Of a stretch of DNA of 64,000 nt, positions 1 through 12,200 are shown in pieces (within the stretch, counting starts at the first letter, position 1; each line of letters begins with the position of its first letter). Origin of the DNA: Heterotrichella gracilis (Eukaryota > Sar > Xanthophyceae > Tribonematales > Xanthonemataceae); contig JAULBX010017303.1 of assembly GCA_032358255.1 (NCBI GenBank), positions 1-64,000 on the forward strand. Reading direction: 5' to 3'. Position numbers and translations under genes: made by a program. The notes under the pieces are model-generated. The model saw only the letters and a list, made by a program, of their open reading frames with translations. It did no database searches and was not told the DNA's origin.

Positions 1-132
1 CCTTCCCCCCCACTGCCACCACTCCCCCCACCACCACCACCGCCCCCACCCCTGCCCACCTCCTCCGTCTCCACCTGCTTCCCCACCATCACCATCGCCA
101 CCACCGCCACCACTGCCATCGCCACCTCCACC
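1..132. repeat. CCACC/CCACCA-rich microsatellite
   Basis: Low-complexity pyrimidine-rich tract made of CCACC, CCACCA and CCGCCC units, ending before the TATATAAA-containing stretch near 133. It looks like a degenerate short tandem repeat; no open frame in it looks like a gene. Confidence 0.8.
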
Positions 133-2580
133 TATATAAAAAGATCTAGCTGTCTGTTTATGTGGATCCTCAAGGATAATGAATTGGGGTACAGTTCACT
201 TGGTGGACTTAGGGTCCCCTGATGATACTAGGAGATGTGATTGGTTAACCTTGCAGCAATTGTCTCCTTTGCCATGATGCTGCCCCCAGCTGCTGTCTCT
301 TTCAGTCACAGCATGCTGCAACGCTCAGACAAAAGCTGGAAAATGTACAACGTGGTGAAAGAGGGGCAGGGTTAGTGCTGTTGTGTGACGCCCAGAAATC
401 TGTGCAGCAGATAATGTCATTTTATATGCAACTGCAGGACACTCAATAAAATTTGCACAAGATTGCGCTACAGAAACTCATTGCTGCATGGCATGGCATG
501 CTGCAAATCTTGGACGTCAAGCATATGACATGAGATATGCCGCAAGACAGTGGCATCTTATGCGACTTACAGTGGCAGCTCTGTTAGGGCATTTTGTGCC
601 TGACAAGATGTCTCTGACCTGCTCTGACAGTCGAGCCAGCCAAATTTAATGAAGCAATTTTGATTAATACTCAAGTTTGCTGGTAGCCATAACTGTCTTC
701 ACAGTGATTATGATATGACATATCATAATGTCTAGACAGATGTGAGAGTAGCTTACTGAGTGATAGTAAATGGCTATGTCAAGTTGAATGAGACATTGCA
801 GTTGCAAAATTGTGAGCCGTACGGTGACAACGTACAAAGACTATAGTATACGTTGCAAACAATGGTGTCACAAGAGCTGAGCGGCTGCAGCAATTGCTGA
901 TCGACAATCGTTGCATCAAATGTTTGAGCCCTCACGTGTCCACACGCAACCTGCTGAGCAGGTAATGATTCTACTACGACATTTGCCCTTCATTCATCAA
1001 GCATGCCATTCATTGAACAGGCATGCATGCAAGTCATTGTAAAGCACAGGCTTGCAACATGCCCATGTTCATTCGCCTGCGCCCAAACCTGATCAGCACC
1101 CCCTTGCCGAGACCCCATTATGGGTCCCCGGTCACACCTAAAGGCTGCTTGCACAGTGTGTCACAGCGCACGCAGCATTGGCGCAGTGGCAGCCACACTC
1201 CCTTCAGTGGGCGTGACATTGTGATTATCCATGCATAGGACCCTGCTAGGGTCCTGCCAGGCTGACAACGGGATCCTCACAGTGTGCGCTTTCACGTCAA
1301 CACCATTTCCCAAGCGAGACACTCAGTAGAATATCCTTTGGCCACTGGCAACAGCCTGCCTGCACACACAGGCAGCAACATGTTTCAGTAAGTGAATAAC
1401 TCCTCTCCACTGAGTGTCTGAGCCGCATGCAACTGCACGTGCCATGCAAGATGCAGGACAGGTGGGCCATCACAAAGTGAACTAGCACAAGACGCAAGCT
1501 GGAGCAAGACTTTTAAGGCAGTTTGTCAAACACTGCGGCAGCACAGGCGGGCCTCTCAAACTCACCAATGTGCGCGGCCCGCGTCGCCCACCTCTCCTCG
1601 TACCAGATCTCCTGCACAAAGCAACATTGAAAACTTATCGTCCCTGGCCGTTTGCGTAACGCAATGATTGTCAATGTTGCAAGTGGGTGTGGGATTTGAG
1701 GTCAGTGTGCATGAGCCGGCTTACCGCCTGCAACCACTCCTCCACGGTGGAGGGGCGCCCACACCAGTTAATCTTGATGTCCACGCACCCACTGGCATGG
1801 TCGGTATCAGAATGGAGGAACCACCCTCCAAAAGTCAGGGCAGGCAACAGCAGGTCCAGCCGCACCCTGTAGGGTTACCACGCAGGCATCAGTGACCCAT
1901 ACGTATTGACTGCAGTGGCACCCCATACCACATAGCTGCCAGACCAAGGTGGGCAACCGACATGCGTAGGTAAGGTCCTACTGTATTGGTTTCCAATGGG
2001 CTTAGGTTGGGCGCATGTGGTCGTGTGTGCTGATTGCAGTGTTCACAGAATATTACAACTGCCAGATCCTGCAGACAGCCAGTTTTAAGCACTCACAGTG
2101 GATAGACATGCGTTGCCAGGGATTGTCTACAGAGCATTTCGAAAACAAATATTTAAGGTTTTTGCATTACAATAAATGCCCAAAATAGAATGTTATATAC
2201 ATAAGGCCCTTTCTGAAAAAGCACAAGAAGCAAACTTTATATACATTATAAAATTGTGATAGCAAATGTTTACCAAGGCTACACAACAATAATTGCCATA
2301 ATTTATTATCTTTTGAGATGCCCCTATGTTAAGCAATTTACTCAATATTGTGCACAATACTATTACTCCAGCAGGACCTCAAGTCGCGTGGGATCAATAA
2401 GTGGTTCAAACAGTGCCAGGAAAGAGCTGCGTGGCGCCGCATGTGCAAGACTGACTGCTAATCTGGCTCTATTGCTGGAATGCATGTAAGTAACTAATTA
2501 CCTATTGTGTCAGCTACTTAGATGTATTCCTATACATGTCATTTCATCTTGCAACAAATGACAGTGTGATGTAGCACTGT
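133..2580. other. Stretch without a supported gene
   Basis: About 2.4 kb of mixed AT/GC sequence with only short, unrelated open frames and no run of phase-compatible exons. A TTACA at 2167-2171 reads as TGTAA, the algal polyadenylation signal, on the minus strand. It would lie about 410 bases past the stop of the minus-strand gene at 2581. Nothing else is supported. Confidence 0.5.
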
Positions 2581-4122
2581 TCACCTCTTGCTCCTGATCT
2601 TGGAGTTGCTGTCCCTGTCTGTGGCGATGCGGACCATGTAGCCGCAGGGGAGTGAGTAGCCGCTCCAGTGGGGGACAAAGCTCAGCTCCTGTGACTTGCC
2701 CGTTGTGTCATGGGGGTGACCATAGCAGCAGCAGTGGGAGATCCCAAACAGCAGCATCTCGAAAGCCTGGTCCAGGTGGACCCAGAACTCCTGCACATTC
2801 ATGAAGTACCTTAATCAGTTGCAGCAAGACTTTTGCTGGATTAATTTTTCATTGATGGGGGCGTTCACAGCATACCATGCAGTGCAAGTGAGCCTGGCAA
2901 CCCATGTGGTTTGCAGAGTGTGGGGGGGCTGAAGGTACATCCATCATAATATAACAGAGCAATTTGAATGGTGCATCAATGAAAATCAACATGTTCATCA
3001 TGTCGACAATTGATCAAACAAGCATTATATATACTGCACTTGCACGTTGAACTTGCACAAACCACAAGTGCATCACTGGTTAACTCCAGCACTTCACCGA
3101 GCACTCACCGCCATGACGCTGCCAGCTGGGAACATGGTCCTATCCCCTATCATCAGGCGTGCCAACCCATCCTCCAGGCCTGTGGGCTGCACTGTTTTGC
3201 CCCTGTAGGAGACCAGCTCGCTGTCCCCGTGACCCTCTCGCCACTGCTGCCTCTGCTCTTTTGTCCTCAGCTGCACCAGGCACATGGGGGTCTTGCCTGC
3301 AATGGCTGTCACTGAAAGCTGGTCTGCCTTGGCAAATGCGCGATCATAATAGGCGGGGAAGCCAGCGTACAGTGCTGTGTTCTTGAAGCGCGTGTGTGTC
3401 TCCTTGCGGGGTGTGAAGGGTGGCGCTGTCAAAGGTGGATTAAGAGGTCGAGAGTCCCAATTGAGGTTCTGGTCAGGGCAGCAGTGGTCAAGAGTGGTGT
3501 AGCTCCCTCGGCCCAGGGCGGAAGTGGCACGTGCCCTGGCAGTGGCGTGGAAGTTCGCTGGGTCGTGGGCATAGAGCTTGCAACTGCAGGGCAAACAAAA
3601 CAGCAATGCAGCGGGCTGCAGCTTCTGCCACAGGTGCTAAGGGTTGGTGGGCATTGCCGTCCAGGTAATGAGCTTTTACAGGTATTGCATAGCCTTCCAG
3701 CCAGCTTATGTTCACCCCTGGGTGTACTACCCATGGCCGCTCTGTCCCTGGCACTGCGCATTCGTTTGCCGTGTCCTCACTATCTGGGCACAGTGGCACC
3801 ACTGAAGTTTGAGGTCACCCACCAACCACTGCTAGATAGAATAAAATATCTGACCCACAGTGTGTTTGTGACAGAACAGGAACTTTCGCAAGGTTGATTA
3901 CCAACCTGCATTGTGACAAAAGGGTTTGTTTCAGCGACCTGACAAGGTCGCACATGACGCCCTAAGCAGAGTCTGCAAGCACCTGTATCGTAGTCCTCTG
4001 CTCGCCCAGTGGTCAGCTCAAAGACCAGCTGTCCTGTTGGTTCCGGTGCGGCGTTGGCAATTGGTGCCTGCCACGGACTGTCAGAAGCCCTGTCCTGCCC
4101 CGTCGAAGCACAGATACCCATC
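2581..4122 (-). CDS. Unrecognised multi-exon protein, 5' end unresolved
   Basis: Minus-strand exons with coding character. The last exon (about 2796-2581) ends in a TGA after a basic tail (RSKR) and reads EFWVHLDQAFEMLL and CCCYGHPHDTTGKSQ. It joins in phase 0 to an upstream exon of about 150 residues (about 3583-3117) with GFPAYYDRAFAKADQLS and LEDGLARLMIGDRTMFPAG. Both edges have good GT/AG signals (GCG|GTGAGT donor, GTGCAG acceptor). Two further candidate exons lie upstream (from about 3784, and 4122-3983); the link from the 3784 exon to the 3583 exon is not settled, because the obvious donors leave a different phase from the best acceptor. I find no start codon that is clearly right. I do not recognise the family. 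Composition and lack of stops over two phase-matched exons make it more likely a real gene than chance. The start and total length are unknown. Confidence 0.45.
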
Positions 4123-6246
4123 CTGTACACAGGTATGTGAAAACGCTACTGGGTAACCGTAGGTGGGGAACTCTCGTCTATAAGCTGACAACCACCACCG
4201 TCGTTGGGACAGCTGCTTGTGGCATGGCTTGCATGCCGTACCTTAACTGGAAACAAGTTACAGGTGTCTTGTGGCCTGGCCTGGTGATATGCATGCATGT
4301 GGTGGTTCCCTCGGAGTGTCCAAGCAAAAAATGTTTTCCCCCCTTGTTGTGGCAAAGCTCAGATAACCCCGCTGAAAACCGCGTCATCGGTGATGCATGC
4401 GCTCTAGCTTGCAGCACGCTGTTAGGCAAGCGACTCTGAAAAGGGAAATGACTGTCTGCAAAAAGTGCTCGGCATGTGGCTGGCATGCCGCTGGAACAAC
4501 TGCTGGGAGTTGAGAGGCCGATGATAACTGCCCAACTGGGTAGGCCGGCCATTAGCTTGAAGCGACAGGAAGATTTCGCATGGCGTCTGTGCCCACATCA
4601 ATTGCATAGTACCGCAAGTACCCGAACCATGGCAAAGGTGAACTGCTGTGTATAAGGATATTTGCAAGCATATGCATGCAGTGCCCAATGAAACACACGG
4701 ACGAGACGCTGCGCTGCTGTCACACTTTGCTACACAAATTTAAAGTGAGCGTGCCTATGTTTCACTGGGCGTGCGTGCATGTAGGGGTACACGCTCCAGG
4801 TGCCATCCATCACAATGAGAAGGTAGGCAGTGTGTTGCACTAATTGGGGCACAGTATGACTATATGGGGCATGATCTGGCGTGGAATGAAAGCCATATTG
4901 CAAATCTAAGAGCACAGCCCCCAACAAAATAATATTGCCACCATGCCTTAATTGGACAACGTTAACCAACTGGAATATCTATGATGGCCTAAAACTGCAA
5001 GTCCACAACTGGACCACCCACAAAGCGACATTGGCAAATGGACAACGCTGGGACACCCTGTCGACTGGGATGGCGCCCATTGTGTGTGTGCCCATGCCAA
5101 GGGTCTGCACAATACTGGGGACCAGCAGGCAACTGTTATCTGGCACATTTACACTGCAATTTGTTAGCAGAGCGATGTTCAAGCACGAACTGCCAGAAGC
5201 TTTTGTTCACCTGAAGGATTCCACCCAGAAAACAGGCCTGTAACAGTTTGCCAACTGAATTTATTATGTATTACAATCCTAAATGTCAGTAAAATGTCAG
5301 AAAAATAAACCCCAAATTCAAATAAAATTGAATTTCAGGAAAATTAACTCATTTTTGCTAGGCGACAGCTCGAGACAACGAATGTAACCAGTACTGGGCA
5401 CGCATACCCAAGTTCTTTATTGTCTTAACCTGCTCCCCATTGTTTCAGTTTTGCTTGTGAAATTGGAGACTGGCAGCCACTGCTGACTTTCAGGGAGGCA
5501 GTTGCCACTACCTTCCAAACCGACACAAGTCCTCCTTGTCAAGCTTGTTCTGGTTACCTGATACCTCTGCCGTGGGTTGGCCTATACCCGTGACCCCGCG
5601 TTTCAAGGCGTCTGCTGCAGGGCTGGACTCGCCTGCAGTTGTCTGGACACCGGCGACATCTCTTATAATTTGTGGAGTTGTGTCCACACCAGGTGCGTGT
5701 GTATTGGTATGACTCTGTGGCGTTGCCTTGTCACCAGCGGAGGCCCAAGGAAGTCGTGTAAACCTTGTAGCAATATAACTTCACGTATCAGTTACGGCGA
5801 ACCTTTTTTGAAGCCCGGTTGCATGCACCAACCGTGGCGAGTCTCGCGTGCTGTGCCAGTAGCAACCCTTGTTCTTGGTGCTGGCTACCAGCGTCGTCTG
5901 CAAACTCCCCTGGTGACCTTTTGTGTTGAGGCATAGCTCAGCTGATATGTTTATTGAGCTCACTGGCGTACACAGGAAGTTGATTGCTTGAAAACTGCCA
6001 CTCCCACTCATGACTACTGCCAAGGTAGGGGGCGTGAACCAAAGCAAACTTGCCATAACTGCTCCCACTTGTGATAAACCGCAGAGAGGAAAGCAAGGAG
6101 GTTGTCTGTCCTAGTCCAAGTTACTCCAACATGGGCACCCCCAAAATCCCCCACTTGGCCCCTTCTCCTCAAGTAACCTCCTGTTGCAGGTCATAAGTGA
6201 ACAGAACAGACTTGACCTTATCCACCCAGGAATATATGCTACCACT
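4123..6246. other. Intergenic / possible 5' exons, unassigned
   Basis: Between the minus-strand gene (2581-4122) and the plus-strand SNF2 gene starting at 6247, so it should hold a divergent promoter region and perhaps missing 5' exons of the minus-strand gene. Open frames here are short and show no matching splice phase. An AT-rich patch lies at about 5255-5350. Confidence 0.4.
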
Positions 6247-9200
6247 ATGTCGGGTTTCATAGACTTGACGTGCGACTCAGACGATGAGCGGCAGCGGCCT
6301 ATCAAGCGTCCAAGGGGTGGGGGGACCTACAGCGACAACGAGGTCCAGATAGTGGATGCACCCACTGCAGCGCCAGCACCCGCTGCAACTGAGGACATAG
6401 AAGGGGATCTGGCAATTGTGGGAGAGACAGGCGAGGTATGCTCACGGTCATGCCATGCCTGCTGTGTGTGGCTGCCCTGGCTGTTGGCTACAGCTGCAGT
6501 GAGTGCCTGTGTGTGTTGTCCTGTCGGTCTGGAACCAAGATCTTTTCCACACGCGCAATGTTTGCGGGAAGCACAAGCTGGTGCAGGGAGCAAGCGTCTC
6601 CAATGCCCAACACTGCGACATGGTAAACGCACCTCTCCAGTGCCCTTGGCTATTGCATGCTTTGTATCCCACTTGGGCCTACCTTTTAGTCTCGGTTGCC
6701 TGACTTGGAGACTCCTGTGGCGTGCAGTGTTTCTGCTTTATTTGTGACGAGGAGGCCAGCAAATGCACGTCATGGGGAACAGGTACGCCTGGATTGATGC
6801 AACAGTGTGGCTGCAAGGTGTTGTTAGAGGTTGCCAGTTCTTCAGTGCCTTAACAGGACATACAACACACGGTACCTGTGACTTGCGTACCCACTCCCCA
6901 CTCCTCCCCACCTTCTGCAGGCGCCCATGTGACTCACCACTGCAATGCGGGCCCCCATATGTCTTTCTACATAAACCTGCGCCAAGTGTGCAGGGCGCAG
7001 GGAGCTGTTGCCGCTCAGCGATTTGCCGCCACCCACGGTCCCGCCGCCACCGCCGCTGCCGCTGCCACTCGCCCTGCCCCAGCCCCTAACAGGCCTCCCC
7101 ACATGGCTGGCCTCGATGCCGTCATGCTTGCGAGGCTGATGGCATCCATGGGTGGTGAAGATGACGAGGACGAGGACAACGACTCAGATGATGATCGCTT
7201 ATGTGACTCCTATGGCAACCCCTTCAACATGCTGTTCCCAGGCATGCACCGGCCCGCTGCTGCTGACCGCCCTGAGCCCCCGCCAGAGCCCCTGGTGGAG
7301 CTGCCTGACCCTGCTACTGAGGGGCAGGCGGTGCTCATGGAGCTGGGCACGCTGCGCCTGCCACTGAAGGTGTGCGGCGGTTGTGGTGCTGGTCAGGTGG
7401 ATGTTGAGTTGACATGCATTTGCGTTAGGCTGTCTCTTGGGATGCGATGTGTGAACAACAGACATGCATGGTGTGTCGCGGCCATTGCTGGTGGATGCAT
7501 CCCATTTGCTGCATGCATGGACTTCAGAAGTACAGTGGAGGTGGTACGTGTGGGGTTAAAAGTGGGGATGGGGTTGGTGCTCGGCGGGGCAAGGATGGTC
7601 TTGCTGGCTATTGTGCGCCAGGGGGGAGTGGGGATAATGGCGCAGGCGGGGACGGCCATGGGTTTCACACTGGGATTGGGTGCACGAAGGGTTTATGACT
7701 GGGTTACTCTAAATTCCTCTCCATCTTGAAGAATAGGCGCATCTCAACATGATAATGTTCCCACCCACCGACTTCCCCCGTTTGCGCAGGCTGCTGGCAC
7801 CCACACCATCCCCTCGCTGAAAGCCAAGCTTGCCCCCTTTGGCTTCTATTCAACCATTTCATCCGTACACCGCCACACCATGAACCGCTTCGGGGAGCGC
7901 ATCTGCATCACCAACCTGACCTCAAAGGACTACACGGGTGGGTCAGTTCAACCGAAGTTCGTCGAGTTCCTCCCTTTGGATGGGCCAGCGATCCAGGAGG
8001 AGACCAGCGACATGCGCGTGCGGAGGTGAGTAGAGCGTTGGGTAAAATAAATTTGGAGTTTGTAACAATGTGACATTGAAAAGTGTGCTAAGCGGAATGG
8101 GTTAATGATTCTCAATCCCTGTAGCCATTGGTGATAAGTATTTTCTACAATTGCAAATAATGCGTGCTGGTGGAGTGCCTTGGCTTGGTCTATGGGGTGG
8201 CACATTAACATTGCCTTGTAATACCGGCCACCATCCACATGTGTCATAATTAATATGCCATGGGCCTTTGTGGCGCAGACCAACACGCATTGGGTTTAGA
8301 GCACGCCTCGCATTGAGAACAACTCGTGTGTCTCTGAGCATCGATCTGTGCCATTTTCCCTGTTCAGGGTGCTGGTCTACACCCACAACGGCCCCACGCC
8401 CCCCACCATCATCGGCGTCACTGTCAACAAGGAATGCAAAGGGGAGGCGTTGATGGAGGCAGCAAAGGCCCTGCTAGGGCTCGGGCATGATGAGGAGCTG
8501 CTGCCCGAGCTGTACTACAGCATCACCACCATCACCGCCATCAATGCTAGGGTTTTCAAGGACCCTCTCAAGAACTCAACCACCGCGCCAGTGCTGACGT
8601 TGCACCGCGTGCGCAAAAACATGGTGCCGGGATCTCGCGTCCCCCCTTATGTTGAAATCAACCACTTCATCGGCACCCGGGGGAGCGCAGGTCACAGGAC
8701 CGCAGGCGGGCTCCTGGTGCTGCCCATTTCCTCCGTGGATGTGAACGGTGGGGCGCGCTCCGCGGCATCGCTGAGCGTAGCCATCATCACTGCCATGCAG
8801 AAGTTCCTGAAGCCTGGCCAGGTGCCTGCGAGGCCTGATAGCATCACGCTGGAGCGATGCATCACTGGCTCCACATCACGAAGTGCGTGTGTGTGTGGGG
8901 TGTGTGGCTGCAGCTGCCTCAGCGCCACCGTGCCAACTTGAGGTGGTACCTGTTGCTTCAGTATGGGTCGTTAGTAGAGCACATCCCTGTTCACACATAC
9001 TGCCATTATCACCTGGGTCAGCAACCTGGAATGGTCATCAAACAGCCTCGTGATGACTCGCATGCCTGGGCTGCAATTTCAGGCAGACGCTCAGCTTGAC
9101 GCTCATCTGTCATCAAATATGGTCTTGTGCATTAAATGCCCTTTGCGGCTCTCCACCCCGCTCTCCCCCCCGCCTGCAGCCCTGCACCACATGCGCACTG

Positions 9201-12200
9201 CCTGCTCACTTGCCCCATTGCCCCCTTCCCCCACACCACTGTACCACCACCACCACTCGCAGCCCTGCCCCCCATGCTTACCCGCCTGCTCCTGTGCCCC
9301 GCAGTGCCCTCCAGAGCCAACTTCCGCCAGGCGTCACCAGCGGTGAACAGCGAGCGCCTGACGCTGGCCGCAGATTGGCGCGAGAGTGAGGGGCAGCACT
9401 ATGACTTTGACAAGTGGAAGAATGCCCCAGAGGTGCACCCCACAGCCAACGTGGACACCAACCCAGAGCTGAAAGGTAGGGGGGGGGGGGGGGGGGGGGG
9501 GTTCTGCACGGATTGTCACAACTTCAAGCAATGTGGGGTTGGGCGTTGAGGGCATGTGCATGTCACAATGCCTTCATGGTGCTTGCTGCAACACCTCTCC
9601 CACCACTTTCTCTGTACCGTTGCATTTTACAGCTTCTAGTGAGAACAGCGTCTGAATGCTGTTTTTACCTCGTCCCTCTGCTGTCCCTTCACGCTGCTAG
9701 TCCTTTCAAGATGTCCATTACTGCACTTCCTTGCCAGCACACCCCTGTGCCAACAAAATTCCTACACCTTACACACACCACATGCACCGTTACTGGCAGT
9801 CCAGTTCCCAGCTTAGGCGCTTGGCCAATACAGTTACAGTAACTTCATGCTCAGGTGGAGGGATGTACTTGCTAATGGTGCCCACACGCTAAGCGCTTCT
9901 GTGTCGCAAGCCATTGCAAAGTGCCAGCCTCAAGAAGCTGGTCCGCCCACACCTCACTCACCCCACCCAAATCTCTCCTTGCTGCAGAGAGCGATGCCAA
10001 TGTGGTGCGATGGCGCGAGAGCGAGGCGCAGGCCCAGGAGCTGAAGCGCCTGCCCGAGCAGGTCATGAACGAGCTGGAGAGCCTGTGCGGCGTGTACCCG
10101 CTCATCCACCGCAACAGCCCGCGCGCGGTGCACCCCCAAGTGCGGGTGGCGCTGGAGCTGGTGCCCGCATCGGATGATGCCGAGGAGAAGCTGGGCGAGC
10201 TGGTGGTGAAGGTGGGTGGGAGGGTGTTGGGAAGGGGTCATGCTGTGGCATGGTATGTAGCGTACAGGCATGTGCATATACGTCGCATATACGCTCATCG
10301 TGTGATTAGGCACGGCACCTCTAGTCCTTGTATTTGGTGTGGGCCGGGCAGTGGGCGGGCATTGGAAGCGGCATGTGGTTTGAGTCTCGGTCTCTGAGCT
10401 CCGCCAACTGGGTGTTGCGTTGCAAAGCATGGATGGAAAGGCTTCGTCATGGCAGTCCTCACCCTAAACACTTGCCAACACTCCCACATCCCCAACCACC
10501 CTGTTCAGATGCATGAGGATCGCATGTCCTTGACCCGCCTTCCTCCTACACCCCTGCAGGTGTACACATGGCGCGGCTCTGCCGGCAGCCCCCACCGCGA
10601 CCTGTTCAGCATGCCCAACTCATGGCCCACTGTGGGGCGCCACGAGTCCGGCATGCCCAACTTCCAGCTGGCCAACACCATGCGCGCGCTCCTGCGACAC
10701 GATGCGGCGTACCTGGCCATGCGGGACGAGCAGGCTGCGGCGCTGGACAAGGGGAGCAAGTATGGCAGCAGCCTCAAGGTGAGGGGGCTGTCTGTTTGGG
10801 ATTTATTGTTGGTCTGCTACTCCAAAATTTCTGCATGCTTTTTCTGATTGGCTGGTATGGTGCATGCCATCGGGTGTTCATCCTGGCTCACAATAGAGGG
10901 TGCTGTAGCTAAAATACACGAGCTTCCAGGTGTACTCCCACGTTATCCTTCGACGCAAGTACATGGCTTTGCTGCCCGCTTCCCATGCACATCGCTAAGG
11001 AATTTTACCCAGCGGCCACTCACATTGAGGCGCCTGGGCACCCACCTTGTTGTACCTACCCCGCTGCCTCCTACCAACAACCCCTCCCCCTGCCCCCCCC
11101 CTTGCGCAGGGCCTGCTTGCCTCCATGGAGACTGGATCACGATCAGAGGCGCCCCAGCCACCTGGCCTCACCGTCCCATTGAGATCCTACCAGCGCCAGT
11201 CGCTGCAGTTCATGCTGGACTGCGAGAGGGGAGAGGGTGGATTTAGGCAACACCTGTGGCTCAAGTTCAGCAACAGGTAGATCGCATGGGGCTGTGCGGG
11301 GCAGGAAGTGCTTTGAAGGCAGTTTTGGTACATGGATAATTGCAGGCAGAGGGTGCATGGTGTGTTGGTGCTGGCAGGAGGTGTCTGTGACAACTTGCAC
11401 CATCCTCTCGACTGTACCCTGCCAATCATGCCCATGTACTGCACCCAGCCACTCCTCCTCCCCACTTGTCACTCAGAATTGTATCGAGCCCCTTGTCCTC
11501 GCATTCTTCCCCCTGTGCGCTGGGTCTGGATCACACGATGGTAACCAATTTCATCCCTTTACAATCCCCCCTTGTCCGCCCAGTGCCGGCCAGGAGTACT
11601 GGTACTCTCCCGTGCTGGGCCGCATGGCCCTGGACGTGCCCCCCTCCCCCTGGGGTGGCTTCCTGTGCGAGGAGATGGGCCTGGGCAAGACAGTGGAGGT
11701 GCTGGGGCTCATCCTAGCAAACCCAGCACCGACTGTGCTGCCCGCACCCACGCCGTCCAACCCACGCATACCCTCCAGGTAGGATTATCTGGGGCATGCA
11801 TAGCTGTAACCGAAACCTTGCCCTGCTTTGCCTTCAAAACATCTAGCCGGATACCCCCCCAACACACACACAGCAAGGCTATCTGCTCGAGCATCATCCC
11901 CCCATCGTTCTTGCTGATGCACTGCCCGCCTGCAGGGCCACCCTGGTTGTGTGCGCCGTCTCCTTGGTGGGCCAGTGGGTGGCTGAGGCGCAAGCCAAGC
12001 TGGGCGGCTCGCTGGGCATCCACATGTACCACGGCCAGGGGCGCTGCCGCAGCCCCCAGAAGCTGGCAGCGGAGTACGACCTGGTGGTGACCACCTATGC
12101 CACCCTTGGTTCGGACTACAGCAGCGGGGTTAAGGGTGGGCACGAGCTGTTCCCGCCGCTGGGTGCGGTGCGCTGGCACAGGCTGGTGCTGGACGAGAGC

